Shown here piece by piece: positions 43,750-53,100 of a stretch of 64,000 bases of DNA. The notes beneath the pieces are model-generated. The model did not search any database. It saw only the letters and a list, made by a program, of their open reading frames with translations, and was not told where the DNA came from. Within the stretch, counting starts at the first letter, position 1, and every line of letters begins with the position of its first letter. Position numbers and translations under genes: made by a program. Source of the stretch: Mumia flava (lineage in GTDB: Bacteria > Actinomycetota > Actinomycetes > Propionibacteriales > Nocardioidaceae); contig NZ_PGEZ01000001.1 of the NCBI RefSeq assembly GCF_002797495.1, positions 2,356,001-2,420,000 on the forward strand, read 5' to 3'.

Positions 43750-45342
43750 TCAGTCCCGCTCCGGGACGAACCGCGGGGTCCACGCCGCCCCGCCGGCGCC
43801 GATCCGCGTCGACGAGGCACCGACGAGGATCAGGCACTTCATGTCGATCGACTCGGGGTCGAGCCCGCCGAGCGTGGTGACGGTCAGCGACTCCTCCGCG
43901 CGGCCGACGTCGCGCCCGACGACCACGACGGTGGCCGGATCCCGCTCGGACAGCAGCACCCGCTTGGCGTCAGCGACCTGCGTCGTGCGCGAGCGCGACC
44001 GCGGGTTGTAGATCCCGAGGACGAGGTCGGCGCGCGCGATCGCGCGCAGCCGGTCCTCGATCACCGTCCACGGCTTGAGCCGGTCCGACAGGCTGAGGAC
44101 GGCGAAGTCCGCCCCGAGGGGCGCGCCCGCGCGGGCGGCGACCGCCTGCACGGCCGTCATGCCGGGGACCACCCGCACATCGAGGCGGGCGTACGCAGGG
44201 TCGCCCGCCACGGCCACGTCGAGCGCCTCGAACACCGCCGACGCCATCCCGAAGACTCCCGCGTCGCCGCCCGAGACGACCGCGACCCGCTCTCCCTCGA
44301 GCGCGAGATCGAGCGCGAACCGGGCCCGGTCGATCTCGACGGTGTTCCCGGACGCGTGCCGCTGCAGTCCGGCGCGCTGCGGGACCCGGCTGACGTACGG
44401 GCCGTAGCCCACGACGTGGTCGACCGCAGCGAGGACCTCGGAGGCCTCGGGGGTCAGCCACGCGTCCGGTCCCGGTCCGAGCCCGACGACGTGGAGGGTC
44501 GGTACGGGGTCTCGATCCTCGCTGCGCTCGGCCTCGGCCGACGGGTTCCCATCGCTGGTCGAGGCGTCGGCGAGGGACGAGCCGGCGATCGAGACCCCGC
44601 CCTCCTCGTAGCGTCGCCGCGACGGCGAGCTGTCGCCGGGCACCAGGACGATCGAGAAGTACGGGACTGAGTCCGGATCGACCTCGGCGACCGGGAGCAG
44701 GCGCTGGGAGTCCATCGATGCGCGCTCGACGTACACGGCGTCGTCGAGCCTCCCGGCCTGCGCGAGCGCGGACCGCACGGCAGGGAACCGGCGCCCGAGC
44801 TTCATGATGATGGCTCCGTCGGTGTCGGCGAGCCGGCGGGCGAGCTCGGCCTCGTCGAGGGTGCCCGGGAGCACGGTGAGCACGTCGGTCTGGCGCACGA
44901 GCGGGGCCGCCGCGGTGGCGCTCGCCGCCGCGAACGCCGGGACGCCGGGCACGATCTGGCTCTCGTACCGTCCGGACAGCCGGTCGTGCAGGTACATGAA
45001 CGACCCGTAGAACAGGGGGTCGCCCTCCGCGAGCACGACCACGTCGCGACCCGCGTCGAGGTGCGCGGCCACGCGAGCCTCGCAGTCGGCGTAGAAGTCC
45101 GTCATCGCCCCCGCGTACCCGCCCGGGTGGTCGGTGGTCCCGGTCGTGACCGGGTACTCGAGCACCTCTTCGTGGGCATCCGGTGGGATCAGATCGTCGG
45201 CGATCCGGCGGGCGTTCGAGCGCTTGCCGCGACCCTGGTGGTACGCGATCACGTCCGCGGCGGCGATCAGCCGGGCCGCCTTGAGCGTGACGAGCTCGGG
45301 GTCGCCCGGGCCGAGTCCGACGCCGTACAGCCGGCCGGTCAC
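43750..45342 (-). CDS. cobI-cobJ: Fused precorrin-2 C20-methyltransferase and precorrin-3B C17-methyltransferase
   Basis: This 530-residue protein has two tetrapyrrole methylase domains. Residues 1 to about 240 are CobI (GRLYGVGLGPGDPELVTLKA, VVVLAEGDPLFYGSFMYL, PGVPAFAAASA, IIMKLGR). Residues about 285-530 are CobJ (LHVVGLGPGPDAWLTPEA, HVVGYGPYVSRV, VVSGGDAGVFGMAS, YNPRSRSRT, VVVGRDVGR). CobI-CobJ fusions are known in actinobacteria. The linker (residues about 249-278) is encoded by a family A repeat. The GTG at 45342 overlaps the cobH stop. Together the domains methylate C20 and then C17 with ring contraction. Confidence 0.95.
   Translation of the reverse strand: MTGRLYGVGLGPGDPELVTLKAARLIAAADVIAYHQGRGKRSNARRIADDLIPPDAHEEVLEYPVTTGTTDHPGGYAGAMTDFYADCEARVAAHLDAGRDVVVLAEGDPLFYGSFMYLHDRLSGRYESQIVPGVPAFAAASATAAAPLVRQTDVLTVLPGTLDEAELARRLADTDGAIIMKLGRRFPAVRSALAQAGRLDDAVYVERASMDSQRLLPVAEVDPDSVPYFSIVLVPGDSSPSRRRYEEGGVSIAGSSLADASTSDGNPSAEAERSEDRDPVPTLHVVGLGPGPDAWLTPEASEVLAAVDHVVGYGPYVSRVPQRAGLQRHASGNTVEIDRARFALDLALEGERVAVVSGGDAGVFGMASAVFEALDVAVAGDPAYARLDVRVVPGMTAVQAVAARAGAPLGADFAVLSLSDRLKPWTVIEDRLRAIARADLVLGIYNPRSRSRTTQVADAKRVLLSERDPATVVVVGRDVGRAEESLTVTTLGGLDPESIDMKCLILVGASSTRIGAGGAAWTPRFVPERD
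44508..44596. repeat. Repeat family A inside cobI-cobJ, forming the interdomain linker
   Basis: It starts GGTCTCGATCCTCGCTGCGC at 44508 and ends GGCGATCGAGACC at 44596, with CTGGTCGAGGCGTCGGCGAG in the middle. The outer GGTCTCGATC and GATCGAGACC are perfect inverted repeats. Translated on the minus strand it gives VSIAGSSLADASTS and AEAERSEDRDP, linking the two methylases. Confidence 0.85.
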
Positions 45343-46028
45343 GCGTCGCCCTCGCGGACCACGGTGAGCTCGCGCTCGGCGGCCAGCGCGTTGAGCGCCG
45401 CCGACGCCATCGCGGATCCGCCCCGGCGCCCGTGCACCACGAGGTACGGGACCGTCGGTGCGTACGCCACGAGCGCCTCCTTCGACTCGGCCGCACCCAC
45501 GAACCCGACCGGGACGCCGACGATCGCGGCCGGCCGAGGTGCGCCGTCGGCGAGCAGCTCGAGCAGGTGGAACAGTGCCGTCGGCGCGTTGCCGATCGCG
45601 ACCACCGCCTCCTCGAGCCGGTCAGCCCAGAGCGAGACCGCGGCCGCGGACCGTGTCGTACCCCAGGCGCGGGCGAGGTCAGGCACCCGCGCGTCCTTCA
45701 GGGTGCAGACGACCTCGTTGTCGCGGGGCAGCCGGGCCCGGGTGACGCCGCTCGCGACCATGTGCGCGTCGGTGAGGATCGGTGCACCGGCGGCCAGGGC
45801 CGTACGGGCGGCGCCGACCAGGTCCGGGTGGATCGCGAGGTCGCGTGCGAGATCGGTCTGGCCGCAGGCGTGGATCATCCGGACGGCGACCTTCTCCGCG
45901 TCGGCCGGGATCGCGGACAGGTCGGCCTCGTCGCGGATCGTCGCGAACGACGCGCGGTAGATGTCGTCGCCGCCGCCGACGTAGCCGTACCGGCGGGTCG
46001 GACGGTCCGGGACTGGGGTCGTGCTCAC
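45339..46028 (-). CDS. cobH: Precorrin-8X methylmutase
   Basis: CobH moves the methyl group from C11 to C12 of precorrin-8 to give hydrogenobyrinic acid. The 229-residue protein has AEKVAVRMIHACGQTDL with the catalytic His, APILTDAHMVASGVTR, AIGNAPTALFHLLEL and VGVPVGFVGAAESKEAL, all diagnostic. The GTG at 46028 overlaps the cobG stop, and its own stop overlaps the cobIJ start, giving a coupled cobG-cobH-cobIJ operon. Confidence 0.96.
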   Translation of the reverse strand: MSTTPVPDRPTRRYGYVGGGDDIYRASFATIRDEADLSAIPADAEKVAVRMIHACGQTDLARDLAIHPDLVGAARTALAAGAPILTDAHMVASGVTRARLPRDNEVVCTLKDARVPDLARAWGTTRSAAAVSLWADRLEEAVVAIGNAPTALFHLLELLADGAPRPAAIVGVPVGFVGAAESKEALVAYAPTVPYLVVHGRRGGSAMASAALNALAAERELTVVREGDA

Positions 46029-46954
46029 AGGCGGATCTCCGGTCGTTCGGTCGGCAGGTCGGGCAGGACGACGGTGCGGGCCGGCGTGACGATCACCTCG
46101 GCCACCGCGCTCGCGGCGATCGTACGAGCCGCGTCCGCCGTCACCACGCCCTCCGGCGCCTTGATCACGTGCGCGTACCGCCCGTCCCGCTGCGCCAGCA
46201 CCCCCGCCCTCGCCCACACCTGCCCCGTCCCCGACGTGTCGAGTTGCGGCGCGAATCCGCCGGGTGAATCCGGCCCCGACTCGACGAATCGCGGTCGGGG
46301 TCGGAGGGGGTGGGGGAGCTCGCGCACGTGCCAGGGGGCGGACGGGCCGGTGCCGGCCGCGTCGAGGAACGCATGGGCGAGGTCGATGAGGGCCGGGACG
46401 GCGTCGGGCCACGCCACGACGCCGGTGTCGTGCTCGCCGGCCACGAGCCGCGCACCTCCGCCCGAGCCGCCCGTCGCGATCGCCGCCAGGTCGACGCCGT
46501 CGCCCGCCACGTCGTACGAGCCGTCGTCGAGCGCGAGCAGGAACTTCCCGGGCAGCCCGGCCAGCCGCTCGTCGGCGAGCAGCGCCGCGTCGAGAGCGGC
46601 GAGGACGGGGCGCAGGTCGACCGCGCCGCCGACCCGGCCGGTCAGCGGCGAGCAGGCCAGGTTGCGGACGAGGTCGTGGGCGCGCGAGGGCAGCAGGTGC
46701 GCCCGCTCGAGCGCGGCGGTGAAGGCCTCCACCGGTCGGCCGTCCGGGCCGACGGCGACGCTGCGGAGCTGGAGGTTCGCGCGCGACGTCAGCGACAGAC
46801 GGCCGACGCCGTACGCATCGGCGAGGTCGGCGACGAGCCGCAGCTGGTCCGGCGTGATCCGTCCGCCGGGGAGTCGCAGCCGGACGAGAGCACCGTCGTC
46901 GGCCGGCCACGGACGCAGCACCCCCGGGCAGCGGTCGACGCGGGTCCGGTCCAT
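46025..46954 (-). CDS. cobG: Precorrin-3B synthase-like protein, lacking the Fe-S C-terminus
   Basis: CobG normally hydroxylates C20 of precorrin-3A and forms the lactone, using a [4Fe-4S] cluster. The 309-residue product shows the N-terminal ferredoxin-like half (CPGVLRPWPADDGALVRLRL, GRLSLTSRANLQLRSV), VRNLACSPLTGRVGGAVDLRP, LPGKFLLALDDG and a second half ending TPARTVVLPDLP. It stops there. The family C-terminus with four cluster cysteines (about 50-70 residues) is absent, and only two Cys remain in the protein. A family B palindrome encodes residues about 219-242. It may be inactive, or use another mechanism. The ATG at 46954 was chosen over 46993 from family N-termini. Confidence 0.82.
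   Translation of the reverse strand: MDRTRVDRCPGVLRPWPADDGALVRLRLPGGRITPDQLRLVADLADAYGVGRLSLTSRANLQLRSVAVGPDGRPVEAFTAALERAHLLPSRAHDLVRNLACSPLTGRVGGAVDLRPVLAALDAALLADERLAGLPGKFLLALDDGSYDVAGDGVDLAAIATGGSGGGARLVAGEHDTGVVAWPDAVPALIDLAHAFLDAAGTGPSAPWHVRELPHPLRPRPRFVESGPDSPGGFAPQLDTSGTGQVWARAGVLAQRDGRYAHVIKAPEGVVTADAARTIAASAVAEVIVTPARTVVLPDLPTERPEIRL
46227..46296. repeat. Repeat family B, copy 2: 70-nt element inside cobG
   Basis: It has the same length as the copy at 13913-13982 and matches it at about 50 of 70 positions by eye, with the best conservation at both ends (GTCC..CGA..GTCGA and CTCGACGAATCG) and in TTGCGGCG. It is a less perfect hairpin than copy 1. It is translated on the minus strand in a different reading frame from copy 1 (RFVESGPDSPGGFAPQLDTS). 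Confidence 0.75.
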
Positions 46955-47014
46955 GGCGGCATCGTGGCACGGCCCGCTCGGAGCGCCGATCACCGCTCCC
47001 TGCGCAAGACCGTC

Positions 47015-48895
47015 TCAGCCCGCGTTGCGCAGCTGGACCCGGACGTAGACCGGCAGATGGTCCGAGGCTTGCGACGTCCCGGCCTGCGGGTCACGGACCT
47101 TCAGGCTGCGGGTCGCGAGCAGGTGGTCGATCCGGCGCTGTGGATCGTCGGCCGGTGAGGTCGGCGGGTCGGACCGGCGGAGCGCGTCGCGCAGCGGGCC
47201 GTCGGTCAGCTCCGCGAACGCCGCGGAGTCCGGCTCGGTGTTGAGGTCCCCGCCGAGCACGACGGGGATGCCGTCGGCGATCCGCTCCTGAGCGAGTGTC
47301 GCGAGGTCGCCGGCCTGCTCGTCGACGCCGTCGTCGTTCGGCTGGAGGTGGGTCGAGATCATCCAGAGGTCGGTGTCGGTGCCGCGCACCCGCACGGACA
47401 GGGCCTGCGCTCCGGTCACCGCGCCGTACGACGGGAGCGGCGTCCGCTCGACCGCAGCGACGGGCAGGGTCGTGATCACCGCATCACCCCAGACCGGGTC
47501 TGCGGCCGGCGAGAACACGGCGTCGCGGTCGAGCAGCCGTGCGAGGATCGCGAGCTGGTCCTGGCCGCCGTTCAGCAGCCACGCCCGGTCGACCTCGCTC
47601 AGCAGCGCGACGTCGGTGTCGGCGAGGTCGGCGGCGACCAGGTCCGGGCGGAACGTCCCGTCCATGCCGTACCCCATCCGGACGTTGTACGCCGCCACGC
47701 GCACGTCTCCCGGCAGGACGTCGCCTGCGGACTTCGCGTCGGCGCGAGCGTCGACGCCGTCGAGCGGGCGTACGGTCGCGGCCGGCCCGGCCAGCGCGAC
47801 GATGACCGCGATCGCGGCTGCGGAGGCGAGCACGACGAGCGAGCCCGCCGCGGTCACAGGCGTCGAGCCGTCGGCGTCGGGTCCGGTGGCAGCGACGATC
47901 CCGAGCACGAGGGCGGCCAGGACCACCAGCCAGGGGGCGGTGTACCCGAGGTCGTAGCCGGCGTAGTAGCCGAAGATCAGCGCGACCCAGATCAGCCCGC
48001 CGTACGTCGCGGTGGTCGCCGTGGCGCGCGCACCTCCGGAGGCCGCGACCCACAGGTGCGCCAGGGCCGGCATCCCGAGCAGGTACGCGGGCAGGCTCCA
48101 CGGCGGGAGCGACCCGCTGATCGCGTCGACCTCGGCGGTCGCGAGCATCCCGAGAGCGACCGACCCCACGAGGACGGCCGCTGCGATCCACGCGGACGTC
48201 CGCGAGGCCGCTACGGTGCTGACGCCGACGGCGACGACCGAGCTCAGCGCCACCGTGGCCAGGCCGACCCAGTCCGCGGCCACGGATGCGCGGGCGGCGT
48301 CCGCGAGCACGATCCCGGCCAGGAACAGCCCCGGCATCAGCAGGCAGGCCACCCGCGCGCTCGCCCGTACGGCGGGGCCGCCGCGTGCGGCCTGTGCGCA
48401 GCCTGCCGCGAGCCCGACCTGGACTCCGAGCAGGAGCCACCCCCACGGGTCACCCCGCCAGACCGCACCCCAGGTCCCGAGCCCGGCGTGCGTCACGACC
48501 GACAGCGCGATCCCGGCGGTCACACCGGCCACCAGGACGTCGCCGTGACGCACCGCCACCGTGCCCAACCACCACAGACCGAACGCGACGCCGAGCGAGG
48601 CGACGAGCAGCTGGGGGCGACCGCCGTCGGTGGCCTGCAGCCCGATCCGGCAGAGCCCGAGCAGGGCGAGGGCGAGGGCCCACACCGGCGGACGGCTGCG
48701 GGTGATGGAGGCGAGGAGCACGGCGACCACCGCGCAGCCCAGCGCGTACGCTCCCATCAGCTCGGGAGGGGTCTCGGCGGCCTGGCCGAAGATCGTGATC
48801 AACGACGGGGTCCAGACCCGAACGACGTCGATCAGCATCCACACCCCGGCCCCCACCGCGAGCATCGCGGCGCTGCGGGACCGGGGGGACGCCAT
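47015..48895 (-). CDS. Membrane protein with C-terminal endonuclease/exonuclease/phosphatase domain
   Basis: This 626-residue protein has about 10-11 transmembrane helices (about residues 10-360), followed by an extracytoplasmic endonuclease/exonuclease/phosphatase (EEP) domain (about 385-620). The EEP domain shows VAAYNVRMGYG, ALLSEVDRA (metal Glu), ISTHLQPN, VVLGGDLNTEPDS and the terminal SDHLPVYV, all catalytic motifs of the fold. The combination fits a membrane-anchored phosphodiesterase or GPI-remodelling-like hydrolase. The substrate is unknown. It precedes cobG on the same strand by 60 bp, with no functional link evident. Confidence 0.88.
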   Translation of the reverse strand: MASPRSRSAAMLAVGAGVWMLIDVVRVWTPSLITIFGQAAETPPELMGAYALGCAVVAVLLASITRSRPPVWALALALLGLCRIGLQATDGGRPQLLVASLGVAFGLWWLGTVAVRHGDVLVAGVTAGIALSVVTHAGLGTWGAVWRGDPWGWLLLGVQVGLAAGCAQAARGGPAVRASARVACLLMPGLFLAGIVLADAARASVAADWVGLATVALSSVVAVGVSTVAASRTSAWIAAAVLVGSVALGMLATAEVDAISGSLPPWSLPAYLLGMPALAHLWVAASGGARATATTATYGGLIWVALIFGYYAGYDLGYTAPWLVVLAALVLGIVAATGPDADGSTPVTAAGSLVVLASAAAIAVIVALAGPAATVRPLDGVDARADAKSAGDVLPGDVRVAAYNVRMGYGMDGTFRPDLVAADLADTDVALLSEVDRAWLLNGGQDQLAILARLLDRDAVFSPAADPVWGDAVITTLPVAAVERTPLPSYGAVTGAQALSVRVRGTDTDLWMISTHLQPNDDGVDEQAGDLATLAQERIADGIPVVLGGDLNTEPDSAAFAELTDGPLRDALRRSDPPTSPADDPQRRIDHLLATRSLKVRDPQAGTSQASDHLPVYVRVQLRNAG

Positions 48896-48942
48896 GAACG
48901 AGTTCTACCCGCCTGGGCCTCGCAGCGCCAGGGGGCTGGCCG

Positions 48943-49133
48943 TCACCGGCGCCAGCACTCGGTCCGCACACCCGGGACGCGCCGGAACTCGCGGGTGTTG
49001 CCGGTGACCACGACCAGGGAGAGGCTGCGCGCGTGGCCCGCGACCAGGACGCCGTACGCACCGATCTGCGTGCCTCGGCTCGTCAGCGCCGCGCCTCGAT
49101 CACTTCGTCGGTGTCGAGCAGGTGCGTGATCAC
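48943..49133 (-). pseudogene. VapC PIN-domain toxin remnant with internal deletion
   Basis: From the GTG at 49133 the frame reads ITHLLDTDEVIEARR and stops. This is the VapC N-terminus with its first catalytic Asp. Soon after, another frame gives TQIGAYGVLVAGHARSLSLV, then VVTGNTREFRRVPGVRTECW, the VapC C-terminus (canonical ...IAAHARSLGLTLVTNNTREFXRVPGLXXENW). The middle of the domain, about 60-70 residues, is missing. So this is a decayed toxin gene. Confidence 0.7.
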
Positions 49134-49231
49134 CAGCCGTGCTCCTGCGGCTCGGGCTGCTCGCGGTCGGCCAGGAAGTCCGCCGAGACCTCGGGACCGT
49201 GCTCGAACCAGAAGTCCCACCCGCGACGCTC
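49130..49231 (-). pseudogene. VapB antitoxin remnant (C-terminal part)
   Basis: The minus-strand frame ending at 49130 reads GWDFWFEHGPEVSADFLADR followed by EQPEPQEHGW, the toxin-binding tail of VapB antitoxins. The DNA-binding N-terminal half is not present; the upstream DNA is the start of the divergent methyltransferase gene. Its TGA overlaps the vapC GTG (GTGA), the normal vapBC layout. Confidence 0.6.
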
Positions 49232-49249
49232 ACCAGGCACGATGGAGAC

Positions 49250-49858
49250 ATGACGAGCACTTCGCCGGGCACTCCCCGCTGGTTCACCGATACCGGCGAC
49301 GGCCACGCGCAGTGGTACATCGAGCGGTTCCGGGCGATGGCGCGCGACGGCGCCGACCTCGAGGGCGAGGCGCGGCTGGTCGATGCGCTCGTGCCGCCGC
49401 AGTCGCGCATCCTCGACGCCGGGTGCGGGCCGGGACGCGTCGGCGGTGCGCTGCACGAGCGCGGGCACGACGTCGTCGGCGTCGACGTCGACCCCGAGCT
49501 GATCGCGGCGGCGCGCGAGGACCACCCCGGCCCGGACTGGGTGGTCGGTGATCTCGCGACGCTCGACCTCGGTGACGCCGAGCCGTTCGACCTCGCGGTC
49601 GTCGCCGGCAACGTGATGGTGTTCGTCGCGCCGAACTCCGAGCGGGCCGTCCTCGAGCGCCTCGCAGCCCACGTCCGACCGGGTGGACGGATCGTGCTCG
49701 GCTTCCGCACCGACCGGCCGTACGGTCCGGCTCAGCTCGCGGCCGATGCGGAAGGTGTCGGACTCGCGCTCGAGCAGCGGTTCGCGACGTGGGACCTGGT
49801 GCCGTACGACCCGGCCGCCGACTTCGCGGTCACGGTGCTGCGTGTGCCCGGGCATTGA
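49250..49858 (+). CDS. Class I SAM-dependent methyltransferase
   Basis: This 202-residue protein has the Rossmann-like methyltransferase core: motif I ILDAGCGPGRVGGALHERGH (about residues 50-70), acidic VGVDVDPELI, DWVVGDLATLDL, and FDLAVVAGNVMVFV. The C-terminal part (GGRIVLGFRTDRPYGPAQL) also fits. The substrate is unknown. The ATG at 49250 abuts the vapB remnant. It sits just before the cobN riboswitch and is not obviously part of B12 synthesis. Confidence 0.87.
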   Translation: MTSTSPGTPRWFTDTGDGHAQWYIERFRAMARDGADLEGEARLVDALVPPQSRILDAGCGPGRVGGALHERGHDVVGVDVDPELIAAAREDHPGPDWVVGDLATLDLGDAEPFDLAVVAGNVMVFVAPNSERAVLERLAAHVRPGGRIVLGFRTDRPYGPAQLAADAEGVGLALEQRFATWDLVPYDPAADFAVTVLRVPGH

Positions 49859-49954
49859 CGGCCGGACGACCGCGCGGACGTACGATTCCGCGCCGATGAG
49901 CTGCGCGCCGGGCCGGGCCGGACCGAGTCGTACGTCCGGACGGTCGTGCCGTCC

Positions 49955-50062
49955 CGTAGTCTGAGCGCGCACCTCCCACCGCGGACCCAGGAACCCGGCG
50001 CAACTCCGGGGCGGTTCCGCCACTGTGACCCGGCCGTACGGCCGGCAGCCAGACACTGATCG
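49955..50062 (+). promoter_or_regulatory. Cobalamin riboswitch upstream of cobN-cobF
   Basis: The segment contains CCCAGGAACCCGGCGCAACT, then CCGGGGCGGTTCCGCCACTG, a GC-rich arm GACCCGGCCGTACGGCCGGC and AGCCAGACACTGATC. This matches the actinobacterial B12 aptamer with its short-loop form and the CCGCCACTGTGA core. It ends about 48 nt before the cobN ATG. Confidence 0.9.
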
Positions 50063-50109
50063 CGGTGGATCCGATCGAGACAGGGCGAGAACCCTGCGAA
50101 GGAGCATCG

Positions 50110-53100
50110 ATGACGCGGATCGCGCTGCTGTCCACCTCCGACACCGACCTGCTCGCGGCTCGCGCGAGCGACGCCCCGTACGTGCTGGCGAACCCGTCGC
50201 GGCTGGACGTCGCGACCGAGGTGGAGCCGCTGGTCGCCGATGCGGATCTCGTGATCGTCCGGATCCTCGGGACGTCGCGGACGTGGGCCGACGGGCTCGC
50301 GCTGCTGCGGGCGACGGGGCGGCCTGTCGTCGTGCTGGGCGGTGAGCAGAGTCCGGATGCGGCGCTGATGGAGCTGTCGACGGTCCCCGTCGGTGTGGCG
50401 GCGCAGGCACACGCGTACCTGGCGCACGGCGGCCCGGCGAATCTCGCGCAGCTGCACGGATTCCTGTCCGACACGGTTCTGCTGACCGGGGTCGGGTTCG
50501 AGCCCCCGGAGGCGCTGCCGACCTGGGGCTGGCTGGAGCGGGACGGGTCGGCCGAGCGCGACCCGTCGGTCGAGCCTGTCGAGACCTCGGCCTCCACCAG
50601 CGGTCTCGATGCGAGCGACCGAGAGCCCTACCGCGTCGGCATCCTCGTCTACCGCGCCCACGCGCACGCGGGCAACGACCGCTTCGCCCACGACCTCGCC
50701 GACGCGATCGACGCGACCGGCGACGCCGTCGGTCTCCCGCTCCACACGTCGTCGTTGCGCAACCCGCCGCAGGACCTGATCGCGGCGCTCGGCACCCTCG
50801 ACGCGCTGGTCGTGACCGTCCTCGCCGCGGGCGGGACGCGCCCCGCGAACGCGAGCGCCGGCGGTGACGACGAGGCGTGGGACGTCGCCGCTCTCGCCGG
50901 TCTCGACATCCCGATCCTGCAGGGGCTGTGCCTGACGTGGTCGCGCGAGGAGTGGGCTGGGTCCGACGACGGCGTCTCACCGCTCGACTCGGCGAACCAG
51001 ATCGCGATCCCCGAGTTCGACGGCCGGATCATCACGGTCCCGTTCTCGTTCAAGGAGGTCGACCCGGACGACCCGACTGGGCTCCCGCGCTACGTCACGG
51101 ACCCCGAGCGGTGCGACCGCCTCGCCCGCACGGCCGTCGCGCACGCCCGGCTCCGCCACACCGCCCCGGCCGACCGGCGGATCGCGATGGTGCTCTCGGC
51201 GTACCCCACGAAGCACGCGCGGATCGGGAACGCCGTCGGTCTGGACACCCCGGTCAGCGCCGTCCGCCTGCTGCGCGCGATGCGCGAGGCCGGGTACGAC
51301 CTGGGCCCGACGGGTGTGATCCCGGGCCTCGACGCGGTCGATCGCGTCGACGGCGAGGACCCGGACACTACGGCCGGCAACGCGCTGATCCACGCCCTGA
51401 TCGACGCCGGCGGTCAGGACGAGGAGTGGCTGACCGACGCGCACCTCACGGCGAGCCACGTCAGGATCCCGGCGGCGCGGTACGCCGCGTGGTTCGCGAC
51501 GCTCGACCCCGCACTGCGCGAGGACGTCGAGCGGACCTGGGGACCGCCGCCGGGCCGGCTGTTCGTCAACCAGGACGACGAGATCGTGCTCGCGACGCTG
51601 CGCGCCGGGAACCTCGTGCTGCTGATCCAGCCGCCCCGTGGGTTCGGAGAGAACCCGGTCGCGATCTACCACGACCCGGACATGCCGCCGAGCCACCACT
51701 ACCTGGCGGCGTACCGCTGGCTGGAGAACGGCCCGGACGTCGGTGGGTTCGGCGCGCACGCGGTCGTGCACCTCGGCAAGCACGGCTCGATGGAGTGGCT
51801 GCCCGGCAAGAACGCGGCGCTGTCGGCGGCCTGTGCGACCGACGCCGCGATCGGATCGATGCCGCTGGTCTACCCGTTCCTGGTCAACGACCCCGGGGAG
51901 GGAGCGCAGGCGAAGCGCCGCGCGCACGCGACGATCGTCGATCACCTGATCCCGCCGATGGCGCGCGCCGAGTCGTACGGTGACATCGCGAAGCTCGAGC
52001 AGCTGCTCGACGAGTACGCGAACGTCGCCGCGATGGATCCTGCGAAGGTCCCCGCCCTCCGTGCGGAGATCTGGACCCTGATGACCGCGGCGCAGATGCA
52101 CCGTGACCTCGGGCTCGAGGAGCGGCCGGGCGACGAGGAGTTCGACGACTTCCTGCTCCACGTCGACGGGTGGCTCTGCGAGGTGAAGGACGCCCAGATC
52201 CGCGACGGCCTGCACGTCCTCGGCGCGGCGCCGACGGGAGCAGTACGGGTGGATCTGGTGCTGTCGATCCTGCGGGCGGCGCAGGTGTGGAGCGGGCGGA
52301 GCCACGCCGTACCCGGGCTTCGCAGCGCGCTCGGGCTGACCGAGGACGCCGACGCGCGGACGACCGACGCGATCGAGGCCCGGGCGCGGGCGCTGGTCGA
52401 GGCGATGGAGGACGCGGGCTGGGACCCGACGGCGGTGCCGGCGGTGCTCGAGGGTCTCGATCACTCGCTCCGCTCGCGCCTCGACCAGCGGAACGACGCC
52501 TCCCTCCCGGTCGTCGAGGCCGAGCGGAGCGGCTCCCTCCCGGTCGTCGAGGCCGAGCGGAGCGAGGATCGAGACGCCGTCGCCGAGGTCCTGACCTTCG
52601 CCGCCACCGAGGTCGTCCCCCGCCTGGCTCGCACCACCGACGAGATCGGGGCTGTCCTGCACGCGCTCGACGGCGGGTACGTCCCCGCGGGTCCGTCCGG
52701 CTCTCCCCTGCGCGGCCTCGTCAACGTGCTCCCGACCGGGCGCAACTTCTACACCGTGGACCCGAAGGCCGTGCCGAGCCGCCTCGCGTACGAGACGGGC
52801 GTGCGGATGGCCGACTCGCTGATCTCGACGTACGTCGCCGACCACGGCGAGCACCCGCGGTCCGTCGGGCTGTCGGTGTGGGGCACGTCGGCGATGCGCA
52901 CGTCCGGCGACGACGTCGGCGAGGTGCTGGCGCTGCTCGGGGTCCGCCCCACCTGGGACGAGGCCTCGCGACGCGTCACCGCGCTGGAGCCGGTCGACCT
53001 CGCCGAGCTCGGACGGCCGCGGATCGACGTGACGGTGCGGATCTCCGGCTTCTTCCGCGACGCGTTCCCGCACGTGGTCGCGATGCTGGACGACGCCGTA

